A stretch of 35,613 nucleotides of DNA from Nonomuraea ceibae. GTDB lineage: Bacteria; Actinomycetota; Actinomycetes; Streptosporangiales; Streptosporangiaceae. Below, in pieces: positions 7,442 to 15,573 of this stretch. The DNA is taken from positions 1 through 35,613 of the forward strand of contig NZ_JAHKRO010000093.1 of NCBI RefSeq assembly GCF_019396325.1. The letters run 5' to 3'. A program made the position numbers and the translations under genes. The notes below the pieces were generated by a model, which made no database searches, was not told the origin of the DNA, and was given only the letters and a program-made list of their open reading frames with translations. The first letter of the stretch is position 1, and the number at the start of each line of letters is the position of its first letter.

Positions 7442-8014
7442 TCACCGATCCCCGGGCATCGCCCGGCCGCCGCGCTCCCGCTCCTCGACGAACCGGGCGA
7501 TGACCCGAGCGCACTCCAGCGCCTCGGCCTTCGCGGTGTCGACCTCCAGGTCGTAGCGCACCCCCTGGTGCACGATCTCGGCCTGCGACACCGCCATCCC
7601 CGCCACCCGGTCGCCGCGCGCCGTCTCCCGCGCCGCCGCGACCGCCGCCTCGCACCTGACGCCCACCCACGCCACGTCGAGCCCGGCCAGGGCCCGCACC
7701 CACCGCTCCTGCGAGGCGGCCCCGCCCAGGAACACCTCGTCCACGATCACCCGCGCCCCCGCCCGCGCCATCGCGGCGACCCCGGCGATCCAGGCGGCGT
7801 CCAGCCTGCTGAACTCCGGCCCGACGCTGATCCCCCCGTCGGGCGCGAACTCGATCCCCGCCTCCGACGAGCGCATGGCGACGGGCATCGCCTCGATCAT
7901 CGTGTCGACCCCGAGCGCCAGCCACGGCTCCGGCAGGATCGCCTGCAGACACCGCGCGATCCCGGACTTCCCCGAGCTGGACCCGCCATTGAGCACGATC
8001 ACCTGAACAGCCAT
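7442..8014 (-). CDS. chloramphenicol 3-O-phosphotransferase-like kinase
   Basis: A 190-residue P-loop kinase of the chloramphenicol phosphotransferase family. Walker A is GGSSSGKS (10-17). Asp37, in LALGVDTMIEAMP, falls exactly where the catalytic Asp37 lies in the Streptomyces venezuelae enzyme. Further family segments are VIVDEVFL and WVGVRCEAAVAAARETARGDR. It may phosphorylate chloramphenicol or another hydroxylated small molecule; many homologues have no tested substrate. The ATG at 8012-8014 is chosen because TATCGT lies 6 nt before it on the minus strand with no Shine-Dalgarno, the pattern of a leaderless mRNA. The frame is open upstream, but that part is not conserved in character. Confidence 0.8.
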   Translation of the reverse strand: MAVQVIVLNGGSSSGKSGIARCLQAILPEPWLALGVDTMIEAMPVAMRSSEAGIEFAPDGGISVGPEFSRLDAAWIAGVAAMARAGARVIVDEVFLGGAASQERWVRALAGLDVAWVGVRCEAAVAAARETARGDRVAGMAVSQAEIVHQGVRYDLEVDTAKAEALECARVIARFVEERERGGRAMPGDR

Positions 8015-8051
8015 CGCGCCACGATACCGACCCCCGCCTCCCGGCGTGCGG

Positions 8052-10232
8052 TCAGCGGACGTACACGTCCGGGGTGGGTGGGGTGGGCATGGCGTTCCCG
8101 ATGAAGAAGCTCGGGTGCGGGGGCTGGTTGTAGGCGGTGTTCTGCCAGGCGAGCGCGACCCGGTACTGCGGGTCATGCAGCAGGGTGTGGATCTTGGTGG
8201 TGGTGACGTGCGGCGTCGCGTAGATGCGCAGGGCGCGGTTGTCGGTCGTCGGCCAGATGACCTCTTCGCGCCAGTCGCCCAGGATGTCGCCCGACAGGGA
8301 CGGGGTGGCCTTGGTGCCGTTGTTGGAGTGGACGCCCGAGGCGGTCAGCAGTCTGGTCTCGCCGCCGGTGCCGTACTTGTCGATCCTGGTCTGGTCCAGC
8401 AGTTCGCGGACGGGGTCGCCGTCCCACCAGGACAGGAAGTTGGCCGAGGAGGGCTGGCGGCCGATGACGGCGCCGGAGGTGTTGCGCAGGCCGTCCTGGC
8501 CGGCGCCCGCGGCCCAGGACTCGGCGCCGGGGCTGCCCGCGTGGATGTCGCCGGCGACGCCGCGGCCGGGGCCCTCGCCGGAGGAGCTGCCGGTGCGCCA
8601 CAGCGCCGAGCCGGTGCGGGCGTCGAGCATGTAGAGGCCGGGCGGGGAGGACGATTCGGAGATCTTCACGTACTCCTGGCCGGGCCTGCCGGGGTCGAGG
8701 TCGCCGAGGTGGGCGGCGTCGCCGTGGCCCCAGCGGGTGTTCCACAGGCCGCGGCCGTCGTCGTTGACGGCGGCGGCGCCGTACACGATCTCGTCGCGCC
8801 CGTCGGCGTCGACGTCGCCGATGGTGAGCGAGTGGTTGCCCTGGCCGGCGTAGGCGCTGTTGCCGGAGCTGTTGGAGTCGAACGTCCAGCGCTTGGTGAG
8901 GCGGCCGTCGCGGAAGTCCCAGGCGGCGATGACCGAGCGGGTGTAGTAGCCGCGCGCCATGATGAGCGAGGGCCGTTCGCCGTCGAGGTACGCGGTGCCG
9001 GCCAGGAAGCGGTCGACGCGGTTGCCGTAGCTGTCGCCCCAGGAGGAGACGTCGCCGCGCGGCGGGTCGTAGGGCACGGTCGACATGGCGGCGCCGGTCT
9101 GCCCGTTGAACATGGTGAGGAATTCGGGCCCGGTGAGGATGTAGCCGCCGGAGTTGCGATGGTCGGCTCCGGCGTCGCCGATGACGGCGCCTCGGCCGTC
9201 GACGGTGCCGTCGGCGGTCTTCATCGCGACTTCGGCCTTGCCGTCGCCGTCGTAGTCGTACACCTGGAACTGGGTGTAGTGGGCTCCGGCGCGGATGTTG
9301 CGGCCGAGGTTGACGCGCCACAGCCGGGTGCCGTCGAGCTTGACGCCGTCGACGTAGACGGGGTCGGTCACGCCGGACTGGGAGTTGTCCTTGGCGTTGT
9401 TCGGCTCCCACTTCAGCACGAGGTCGAGGCGGCCGTCGCCGTCGAGGTCGCCGACGCTCGCGTCGTTGGCGTGGTGGCCGGAGGACGGCGGGCTGACGGG
9501 CACGTCGAGGTAGCCGTTGCCGAAGCGCAGCGACGGCTCGGACGCGGGCCCCTCGGCGCCCCCGGTGACGGGCCGGACGGTGTAGGTGGCGTCGGCGGCG
9601 GCGCCGGGATCCAGGTAGTTGGTGGAGTTCGTCACGGTGGCGATGCGGGTGCCGCCCCGGTAGACGTTGTAGGCGGTCTCGCGGGCCTCGGTGCCGAGCA
9701 GCCGCCAGGACACCAGGTTGCCGCTGCCGGAGCGCACGCTGACCAGGCCCCGGTCGAGGTCCTCGACCTGCTTGCCGCCCTCGGGGCCGGGCGGCGGGGT
9801 GGTGACGGTGGGAGACGGCGACGGCTCGGCACCGGTGCAGGCGACGCCGTTCAGGGCGAAGGACTCCGGTACGGGGTTCGCGCTGCCGTTCCAGGACGCG
9901 TTGAACCCGAAGGCGACGCTGCCCCCGGCCGGGAGGGCGGCGTTGTAGCCCACGTCGGTCATGGTGACGGCGGCGCCGCTCTGGCTCGGCTGGGCGTTCC
10001 ACGCCTGGGTGATCTGCTGCCCGGCCCCGTAAGTCCAGGTCAGCCGCCAGCCGTTGACGGCGTCGCCGAGGTTGCGGATGGTCACGTTGCCGGTGAACCC
10101 GCCGGACCACTGCGTGGCGACGGCGTAGTCCACGTCGCAGGCCACGGCGGCGGAGGCGGGTAACTGCCCGACCAGCGCGCCCGCGACCGCGAGCCCGGCC
10201 GTGGCGGCCAGGCAGGCTTTGAATCGATTCAT
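8052..10232 (-). CDS. secreted rhamnogalacturonan lyase (PL11) with N-terminal CBM2
   Basis: A 726-residue secreted enzyme. Residues 1 to about 29 form a Sec signal peptide ending ASAA. A CBM2 cellulose-binding module follows (about 31-133), with its paired cysteines (ACDVDY and GVACTG) and GGFTGNVTIRN and NGWRLTW motifs. A Pro/Ser/Thr linker (SPSPTVTTPPPGP) leads to a PL11-type lyase domain starting at about 155. That domain has repeated calcium-binding DxDGDG loops (GDLDGDGRLD, YDYDGDGKAE, GDVDADGRDE) forming the beta propeller, and ends GDWREEVIWPT and HPSFFIG. It should cleave the rhamnogalacturonan I backbone of pectin by beta-elimination while tethered to cell-wall cellulose. It has a good promoter and LacI-like operators immediately upstream. 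Confidence 0.92.
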   Translation of the reverse strand: MNRFKACLAATAGLAVAGALVGQLPASAAVACDVDYAVATQWSGGFTGNVTIRNLGDAVNGWRLTWTYGAGQQITQAWNAQPSQSGAAVTMTDVGYNAALPAGGSVAFGFNASWNGSANPVPESFALNGVACTGAEPSPSPTVTTPPPGPEGGKQVEDLDRGLVSVRSGSGNLVSWRLLGTEARETAYNVYRGGTRIATVTNSTNYLDPGAAADATYTVRPVTGGAEGPASEPSLRFGNGYLDVPVSPPSSGHHANDASVGDLDGDGRLDLVLKWEPNNAKDNSQSGVTDPVYVDGVKLDGTRLWRVNLGRNIRAGAHYTQFQVYDYDGDGKAEVAMKTADGTVDGRGAVIGDAGADHRNSGGYILTGPEFLTMFNGQTGAAMSTVPYDPPRGDVSSWGDSYGNRVDRFLAGTAYLDGERPSLIMARGYYTRSVIAAWDFRDGRLTKRWTFDSNSSGNSAYAGQGNHSLTIGDVDADGRDEIVYGAAAVNDDGRGLWNTRWGHGDAAHLGDLDPGRPGQEYVKISESSSPPGLYMLDARTGSALWRTGSSSGEGPGRGVAGDIHAGSPGAESWAAGAGQDGLRNTSGAVIGRQPSSANFLSWWDGDPVRELLDQTRIDKYGTGGETRLLTASGVHSNNGTKATPSLSGDILGDWREEVIWPTTDNRALRIYATPHVTTTKIHTLLHDPQYRVALAWQNTAYNQPPHPSFFIGNAMPTPPTPDVYVR
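10220..10231. promoter_or_regulatory. LacI-type palindrome over the PL11 start codon
   Basis: TGAATCGATTCA is a perfect 12-bp palindrome with a central CG. It covers the start and second codons of the lyase gene. A copy with one mismatch lies exactly 100 bp away at 10320-10331. Confidence 0.45.
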
Positions 10233-10257
10233 CGCGAAGTCCCAACTGAGGGGAGGA

Positions 10258-10271
10258 CTGAGACGTCTCAG
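10258..10271. promoter_or_regulatory. LacI-type operator at the PL11 transcription start
   Basis: CTGAGACGTCTCAG is a perfect 14-bp palindrome with the central CG of LacI-family operators. It begins directly downstream of the predicted -10 (10272-10277) and covers the expected transcription start near 10265, so a bound repressor would block the lyase promoter. No regulator gene is adjacent. Confidence 0.65.
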
Positions 10272-10300
10272 ACGCTAGAAGCCGCCCGCGCGGTGGTCAA
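10272..10300 (-). promoter_or_regulatory. predicted promoter of the PL11 lyase gene
   Basis: On the minus strand, TTGACC (10295-10300) and TAGCGT (10272-10277) are separated by exactly 17 bp. The leader would be about 33 nt, with GGGA about 8 nt before the ATG. Confidence 0.65.
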
Positions 10301-10313
10301 TCACGCGGGCGGC
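10281..10313 (-). terminator. hairpin after the carboxylesterase gene
   Basis: GCCGCCCGCG (10281-10290) pairs perfectly with CGCGGGCGGC (10304-10313) across a 13-nt loop. It lies about 20 nt past the esterase stop. No U tract follows, so it may terminate weakly, and it shares sequence with the lyase promoter spacer. Confidence 0.5.
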
Positions 10314-10319
10314 TGCCGT

Positions 10320-10331
10320 TGTATCGATTCA
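10320..10331. promoter_or_regulatory. second LacI-type half-perfect palindrome
   Basis: TGTATCGATTCA matches the palindrome at 10220-10231 in 11 of 12 bases and lies exactly 100 bp upstream of it relative to the lyase gene. The pair could support looping by a LacI-family repressor. Confidence 0.4.
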
Positions 10332-10333
10332 GG

Positions 10334-11809
10334 TCAGACCCCGGCCGGAGCTGAAACTTTCAGCGCGGCCCAGAAGGCGTACCGGTGCTCCCCGGCGAAG
10401 TCGACGGGCCCGGTCGCGTCCGGTGCGAGCGCGTGCACGTACGGCTCGGGCGCGGTGAAGGCGGGCCAGCCGGGGTCGCCGTCGCGGGCGAAGGCGGCCC
10501 AGCGGCCGATCATGTACTCGGCCAGCCGCCGCTGCCCCTCGTCCAGCGGCTCGTTGTAGCCCACGTCGAACAGGTACGGCAGGTCGGCGGCATGATAGGC
10601 GCCCATGTCGTACGGCTTGGGGAAGGCCGCGAACCAGGGCGCGGCGGCGTCGGCGAACTCGTAGGCGTAGGCGGCGGTCCGCCGCGACAGCGCCGCCCCG
10701 GTGTCGAGCGCGTGCCGCGCGTACTGGGCGTCGGTCAGCGCCGTGGCCAGCGCCTGGCCCGGTGAGGCGTAGGCGTCCGCCGGGTACTCGGCCAGCACCG
10801 CGTCCGCGTCGCCGCCGAAGGCCGCGCGCACCGCGTCCGCGTAGTGCCCGGCGGGGATCGGCCCGCCGTGGACGGCCATCTCCAGCCCCCACACGTGCAT
10901 CCGCTGCTCGTGCCGGTTGATCCCGAACAGCACCGGAACCGGGTGGAAGTCGCCGGCCCGCACCGCCGCCGCCGGATCGACCGGCAGCGCCCCGCCTCCG
11001 GCGACCGGCCCGAACCCGGGCTGCGCGGGGTCGGCGGCGGCCCGCAGCAGCTCCTCTACCGGGACCTCGCGCAGCCGGCCCAGGTCGGCCAGGCCGAGCC
11101 GCTCGACCAGCGCCTCGCCCTCCCGCTCGGCCTGCGCGCGGGGGCGCGGGTTGTTGCCCAGGGCGAGCGAGGGCGCCCACGGCGCGGTCACCGGCGCGCT
11201 CTGCAGGATCGCCCGGTGGAACAGCCCGGCCGATCCCGGCATCACCAGGTGGGCCCCGGCGGCGACGCCTCCGGACGACTCGCCGAACAGCGTCACGTTG
11301 CCCGGGTCGCCGCCGAACGCCGCCGCGTTGCGCCGCACCCAGCGCAGCGCCTCCTGCTGGTCGAGCAGCCCGCAGTCGGCCGACTCGGGATCGAGCGCCG
11401 GATGGGCGAGGAAGCCGAGCGCGCCGAGCCGGTAGTTGACGGTCACCACGACCACCCGGCCCTGGACGGCCAGCCGCCGGGCGTCGTAGAGGTGACCGGC
11501 GCCGTCCTTGAAGCTGCCGCCGTGCAGCCACACCATCACGGGCAGCCCGGCGCCCTCGCGGGGCGCGGTCACGTTGAGGTAGAGGCAGTCCTCGCTGAGG
11601 CTTCCGGCTCCCAGGTGGTCGCCGGTCTGCGCGCACATCGGCCCCGGCCGGGTGGCGTCCAGCGGCTCGGTCCAGGCCGCCGCCGGTCGCGGCGCGCGCC
11701 AGCGCAGCTCGCCCACGGGCGGGGCGGCGTACGGGATGCCGAGGTAGGCGCGGTGGTCGGCGGTGACGAGCCCGCGCACGGGGCCGCGGTCGGTGAGCAC
11801 GATGTCCAT
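10334..11809 (-). CDS. type-B carboxylesterase
   Basis: A 491-residue alpha/beta hydrolase of the carboxylesterase type B family. It shows the N-terminal RGLVTADHRAYLGIPYA, the disulfide-region motif EDCLYLNV (73-80), the oxyanion-hole HGGSF (96-100), and the nucleophile elbow FGESSGG with Ser178 (most homologues read GESAGG). No signal peptide is seen, so it should be cytosolic; it hydrolyses an unknown ester. The frame is open 21 codons further up, but that would overlap the next gene. The chosen ATG at 11807-11809 has TACGGT 7 nt before it and no ribosome site, which fits a leaderless start. A hairpin follows the stop. Confidence 0.88.
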   Translation of the reverse strand: MDIVLTDRGPVRGLVTADHRAYLGIPYAAPPVGELRWRAPRPAAAWTEPLDATRPGPMCAQTGDHLGAGSLSEDCLYLNVTAPREGAGLPVMVWLHGGSFKDGAGHLYDARRLAVQGRVVVVTVNYRLGALGFLAHPALDPESADCGLLDQQEALRWVRRNAAAFGGDPGNVTLFGESSGGVAAGAHLVMPGSAGLFHRAILQSAPVTAPWAPSLALGNNPRPRAQAEREGEALVERLGLADLGRLREVPVEELLRAAADPAQPGFGPVAGGGALPVDPAAAVRAGDFHPVPVLFGINRHEQRMHVWGLEMAVHGGPIPAGHYADAVRAAFGGDADAVLAEYPADAYASPGQALATALTDAQYARHALDTGAALSRRTAAYAYEFADAAAPWFAAFPKPYDMGAYHAADLPYLFDVGYNEPLDEGQRRLAEYMIGRWAAFARDGDPGWPAFTAPEPYVHALAPDATGPVDFAGEHRYAFWAALKVSAPAGV

Positions 11810-11855
11810 GCCCGGAACCGTACCCCGAATTTGGGCGATCGCGCAAGACGAACGC

Positions 11856-12830
11856 CTAAGGCGAACGCTCATCCTCCCGGCGGGCCTTGGCGCGGCGCTT
11901 GCCCTCGTGCATCGCCTGCACCCGCGCCACCGGGATCGTGTGCCCCTCCTCGATCAGGTCGGCGGGCAGCCGCTGCTCGGCGGGCATCAGCTCGGCCCAC
12001 GGGTCACCATCGCCGAGCCTGTCCACAGCGGTGTGGACGGTGAAGTCACGCGGCGACACCCGGTCCAACTCCTCCCACGCCACCGGGAACGAGACCGGCG
12101 TGCCCGGCCGGATGCGCGGGCTGTAGGCGGCCACCACCGTCGCCCCGCCCGCCCGGGTCGAGTCCAGGAACACCTTGCCGCCCCGGTCCTCCCGGATGAA
12201 CGCGGTCGTGGCCAGCGACGGGTCGATCCGCTCGGCGCGCGCCGCCAGCGCCCGGGTGGCCCCCGCCAGGTCCTCCATGCCGATCCCGGCCACCACCGGC
12301 ACGAACACGTGCACCCCCTTGGCCCCGCTGGTCTTGACCGCCCCGGCCAGCCCGCAGTCGGCCAGCGCCTGCCGTACCAGCATCGCGGCGGCCACCACCG
12401 CCCCGAACCCCGCCCCCTCCGGCGGGTCGAGGTCGAGCACCAGGTGGGTGAAGTGATCACCCCGCACCAGCGCCGGGTGGTACTCGACCGCCCGCTGGTT
12501 GCCGAACCACAGCAGCGTCCGCCGGTCGTCGCACAGCGCGTAGGTGACCCGCCTGCGGGACGCCTCCGCCCACATCGACGTCGTACGGATCCAGTCGGGG
12601 GCGTACTTGGGCAGGTTCTTCTGCATGAAGGGAGCCTGGCCGGGCCGCACCCGGATCACCGACAGCGCCCGCTCGCGCAGCCCCGGCAGCATCCGGTCGC
12701 GCACCGCGTCGAGGTAGTCGACCAGGTCCCGCTTGGTCGCCTCCGCGCCGTCGAACAGGGGCTGGTCGAGGTTGGTCAGCGCCACCCCGTCGCGTGTCTC
12801 ATCGCTGGTCACCCGGTCTACGATGCCCAC
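11856..12830 (-). CDS. stand-alone LigD-type DNA polymerase/primase domain protein
   Basis: A 324-residue protein equal to the polymerase (PolDom, AEP primase-polymerase) domain of the bacterial end-joining ligase LigD, without ligase or phosphoesterase domains. It has TNLDQPLF at the N-terminus, the metal-binding LDLDPP motif (Asp133 and Asp135), VKTSGAKGVHVFVPV with the nucleotide-binding His, and the later AAYSPRIRPGTPVSFPV and WEELD motifs. It would add ribo- or deoxynucleotides at double-strand breaks. No Ku or ligase gene is in the window. The ORF begins with GTG at 12828-12830. A second GTG at 12810-12812, with CATCGT 7 nt before it, is an equally good leaderless start (318 residues). 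Confidence 0.9.
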   Translation of the reverse strand: MGIVDRVTSDETRDGVALTNLDQPLFDGAEATKRDLVDYLDAVRDRMLPGLRERALSVIRVRPGQAPFMQKNLPKYAPDWIRTTSMWAEASRRRVTYALCDDRRTLLWFGNQRAVEYHPALVRGDHFTHLVLDLDPPEGAGFGAVVAAAMLVRQALADCGLAGAVKTSGAKGVHVFVPVVAGIGMEDLAGATRALAARAERIDPSLATTAFIREDRGGKVFLDSTRAGGATVVAAYSPRIRPGTPVSFPVAWEELDRVSPRDFTVHTAVDRLGDGDPWAELMPAEQRLPADLIEEGHTIPVARVQAMHEGKRRAKARREDERSP

Positions 12831-12866
12831 CCGGACCGGATCGACGCAAGCATGGTCAAAACGCGG

Positions 12867-13436
12867 TCAAAGGCGGCGGCACTGGCCTTCCTTGTCGCCG
12901 TCGACGGAGTTACGGCCGCCGGTCGGCCGCGGGCTGTTGTCCTCGCACTGCAGGTTGCCGTCGACCTTGTTGCGGTGGACGCGGACGCCGCCGCGGTTGT
13001 CCTTCACCTGGATGTCGCCGTCCACCCGGTTGCCCTCGACGCGCTGGCGGCGGTCGTTGTCCTCAAGCTGGATGTTGCCGTCGACCCGCGACGAGGTCAC
13101 CGTGGTGGCCCCCCCGTCCTCCACCTGGATGTCGCCGCCCACCACCGAACGGGAGGTCACCGACACCGAGCGGGCGCCATCGGCCTGCACGTTGCCGTCG
13201 ACCTTCACCCGCTTGGCCAGCAGCGTCGCGCCCTTGCCCACCTTCACGTCACCCTCGACCCGGGTGCCGGACAGCTTGCACGTAGCGCCCTTCGGCACAT
13301 ACAGGCTGTCCACGCTCACCGCGCCGATCGTGCCCCGGCAGGTCCTGTCGTCGGCGAGCGCCGGACCGGCTGCCACGAACCCGCCGAACACGGTGGTCAG
13401 CGCGGCGCCTGCCAGAACCAGCTTGACGTTCCTCAT
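12867..13436 (-). CDS. secreted 20-residue-repeat protein, probable beta-solenoid
   Basis: A 189-residue exported protein of unknown function. Residues 1-29 form a signal peptide (cleavage near ALA-DD). The mature part consists of about seven repeats beginning V-x-G-D/N-hydrophobic-Q/K, at residues 60, 79, 99, 118, 138, 158 and 178, a period of 19-20. Examples are VDGNIQLEDN, VDGDIQVKDN and VDGNLQCEDN. Such spacing with alternating hydrophobic residues predicts a small right-handed beta-helix outside the membrane. Four cysteines (33, 53, 164, 186) sit near the two ends and could cap the solenoid by disulfides. A GGAAGGAAACG ribosome site precedes the ATG. No catalytic motif is seen. Confidence 0.8.
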   Translation of the reverse strand: MRNVKLVLAGAALTTVFGGFVAAGPALADDRTCRGTIGAVSVDSLYVPKGATCKLSGTRVEGDVKVGKGATLLAKRVKVDGNVQADGARSVSVTSRSVVGGDIQVEDGGATTVTSSRVDGNIQLEDNDRRQRVEGNRVDGDIQVKDNRGGVRVHRNKVDGNLQCEDNSPRPTGGRNSVDGDKEGQCRRL

Positions 13437-13550
13437 GTCGTTTCCTTCCCATCGGTGCGGACATGAAGAAGCATCTCGATCAGCGGTGAGGGCCCGGTGA
13501 GGCGAACATTAGCCCTTTCTCATCCAAATGCCCCAGATCGCCCCAGAACC

Positions 13551-13886
13551 TCAGACCCACAGATAGTCGTAGTCGGGCGGCGCCGGGCGGATGTGCAGGC
13601 CGCCGTCACGTACCTGCCACTCGTCCTGACCGTGGACCTCGTGGAAGACGAGGAACAGGCCGCACACGCGGTCGCCGTCCTCGTCGGCGGCCGGCAGCGC
13701 GGCGACCGCGCGGACCCGCTCCTCCAAGTCGGCCAGCAGAGGCGCGGGGACGGCCCGCAGGTAGGAGGCCACGTCGAACCAGCCCTCCGGGAACGACCAC
13801 CCCGGGTCGTCCCCGATGACCCGCGCGGCCTCGTCCCGCAACCCGTTGAACTCCAGCCAGCCGCGAACGTAGACGATGGCGCCCAT
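13551..13886 (-). CDS. conserved hypothetical protein
   Basis: A 111-residue acidic soluble protein that I cannot assign to a named family. It has many tryptophan and aromatic residues (VYVRGWLEFNG, GWSFPEGWFDVASYLRAV, DEWQVRDGGLHIRP, YDYLWV) and a charged middle helix DLEERVRAVAALPAADEDGDR. The strand-rich ends around a helix resemble small immunity-type or sensor proteins, but that is only an impression. It is divergent from a GNAT gene, with 17 bp between the start codons. CATGAT lies 6 nt before the ATG on the minus strand and there is no ribosome site, consistent with a leaderless transcript. Confidence 0.7.
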   Translation of the reverse strand: MGAIVYVRGWLEFNGLRDEAARVIGDDPGWSFPEGWFDVASYLRAVPAPLLADLEERVRAVAALPAADEDGDRVCGLFLVFHEVHGQDEWQVRDGGLHIRPAPPDYDYLWV

Positions 13887-13903
13887 GAGCCCATCATGGT
13901 GCC

Positions 13904-14425
13904 ATGACCGTCCCCGACCTTCCCGCCGACGGCGGTTTCCTGCTGCGGCCGTGGCGCCTGACCGACCTGCCCGCGGTCGCCGAGGCCGCCGCCGACCCGT
14001 ACATCCCGTTGATCACCTCCGTTCCGGCGGTGTACTCCGACGCCGAGGGCGCGGCCTTCGTCCGCCGCCAGTGGGCGAGAGCCGCCGACGGCGTGGGCTA
14101 CTCGTTCGCGATCGCCCGTGACGGCCGCGCCGTTGGCCAGATCGGGCTGTGGCCCGGCCCCCACGGCCGCGCGAGCGTCGGCTACTGGGTGGCCGGATCG
14201 GCCAGGGGGCAGGGGGTGGCGTGCGCGGCGCTGCGCGCGGTGGCGTCCTGGGCGTTCGGCGAGCTGCGGATCGCGCGGCTGGAAGCGCACGTCGAGCCGT
14301 GGAACGCAGCGTCGTGGAAGGCCGCCGAGAAGGCCGGGTTCACGCGCGAAGGGCTGCTGCGGGCGTGGAAGGAGGTGGGCGGGGAGCGGCGGGACATGTA
14401 CGTGTACGCCAGAGTCGCGGGCTGA
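13904..14425 (+). CDS. GNAT family N-acetyltransferase (RimJ/RimL type)
   Basis: A 173-residue acetyltransferase with the RimJ/RimL-like layout: FLLRPWRLTDLPAVAEA at the N-terminus, SVGYWVAGSARGQGVACAALRAVASWAF carrying the acetyl-CoA loop, and LEAHVEPWNAASWKAAEKAGFTREG for motif B. Members acetylate protein N-termini or small amines; the substrate here is unknown. CATCAT lies 6 nt before the ATG and no Shine-Dalgarno is visible, so leaderless translation is likely. The 17-bp gap to the divergent hypothetical gene means the two promoters overlap. Confidence 0.87.
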   Translation: MTVPDLPADGGFLLRPWRLTDLPAVAEAAADPYIPLITSVPAVYSDAEGAAFVRRQWARAADGVGYSFAIARDGRAVGQIGLWPGPHGRASVGYWVAGSARGQGVACAALRAVASWAFGELRIARLEAHVEPWNAASWKAAEKAGFTREGLLRAWKEVGGERRDMYVYARVAG

Positions 14426-14494
14426 GGTTTTCCGCAGGTGGGTGTGCGGTCCGCCGCATGGTCCGGCCGGTCCGGCGTCCCTAGCGTTGAGGTC

Positions 14495-15565
14495 ATGATC
14501 CTGACGAAGACCGTGGCGCTCGCCCTCGCCCTGACCACCGTGGCGCCGACGCACGAGCAGTTGAGGACCCAGCTGGACGCGCTGGTGGACGCGAAGGCCA
14601 TGACGGCCGCGCTGGCGCTGGTGCGCGAGGACGGCCGCGACCGGGCGATGGCCGTCGGCGTGCGGGACGTGCGCTCGAAGGCGCCCGCCGACCCGCGCGG
14701 CTATTTCCGCGTCGGCAGCGTGACCAAGACGTTCGTGGCGACCGTGCTGCTGCAACTCGCCGACGAGGGCAAGCTGTCCCTCGACGACCTGGTGAGCAAG
14801 CACCTGCCGGGCGCGCTCCCCGAGGACAGCCAGGTCACCGTCCGCCAGGCGCTCAACCACACGAGCGGCGTCTTCGACTACGCGGGCGCCGGCATCCCCG
14901 GCTGGTCGGCGCGCGACTACCGGCCGAGGGAGACGCTGTACGACCAGACGCCGCAGGAGCTGCTGGCCGTGGGCCTGTCGAAGCCGCCGTACTTCAAGCC
15001 GGGCCAGGGCTGGCGCTACTCCAACACGAACTACGTGATCGCCGCCATGCTGATTGAGAAGCTGACCGGCAACCCGTACGCGAAGGAGATCGAGAACCGC
15101 ATCCTGCGCCCGCTGGACCTGCGGCACACGCTGCTGCCGGGCCACCGCAAGGACCTGCCGAAGCCGCACGCGCGCGGCTACGCGCCGTACCAGGGCAAGA
15201 TGGTCGACGCGACCCGGATGAACCCGTCCCTGGAGTACGGCGCGGGCGAGATGATCTCGACGACGGCCGATCTGGCGACGTTCCTGGACGCGCTGCTCGG
15301 CGGCAAGCTGACCAGCGGGCAGGCGCTCAAGCAGATGCGCACGATGGAGAACGCGGGCCAGGGCATGGGCTACGGGCTGGGCCTGCAGGCGTTCCCGCTG
15401 CCGTGCGGTGGCAAGGTGTACGGGCACAGCGGCGGCACGTTCGGCTATCTGACCTACGCGCTGCGCTCGGACTCGGGCCGCACGCTGGTCCTCTCGGGCA
15501 ACCCGTACACGGGCGAGACCCCCGCCGACGCGCTGCCGAAGGTGCTGGCGACGGCGTTCTGCTGA
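14495..15565 (+). CDS. serine hydrolase, beta-lactamase / D-Ala-D-Ala carboxypeptidase family
   Basis: A 356-residue class C-type serine hydrolase. The catalytic SxxK is SVTK (Ser75, Lys78), the second motif is YSN (175-177), and the third is HSG (311-313) in GHSGGTFG. The N-terminus is a hydrophobic stretch ending near VAPTHEQ, consistent with a short Sec signal peptide, so the enzyme is probably extracytoplasmic. It could trim peptidoglycan stem peptides or hydrolyse esters or beta-lactams; the motifs do not decide. The ATG at 14495 is preferred over upstream codons in the open frame because hydrophobic residues begin right there and a GAGG element lies a few bases before it. It converges with the methyltransferase gene. 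Confidence 0.88.
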   Translation: MILTKTVALALALTTVAPTHEQLRTQLDALVDAKAMTAALALVREDGRDRAMAVGVRDVRSKAPADPRGYFRVGSVTKTFVATVLLQLADEGKLSLDDLVSKHLPGALPEDSQVTVRQALNHTSGVFDYAGAGIPGWSARDYRPRETLYDQTPQELLAVGLSKPPYFKPGQGWRYSNTNYVIAAMLIEKLTGNPYAKEIENRILRPLDLRHTLLPGHRKDLPKPHARGYAPYQGKMVDATRMNPSLEYGAGEMISTTADLATFLDALLGGKLTSGQALKQMRTMENAGQGMGYGLGLQAFPLPCGGKVYGHSGGTFGYLTYALRSDSGRTLVLSGNPYTGETPADALPKVLATAFC

Positions 15566-15573
15566 GCGAAGGC

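Noticed and set aside
8046..10163. Long open frame antisense to the PL11 lyase
   Set aside because: A valine/glycine-rich shadow produced by GC-rich codons on the other strand.
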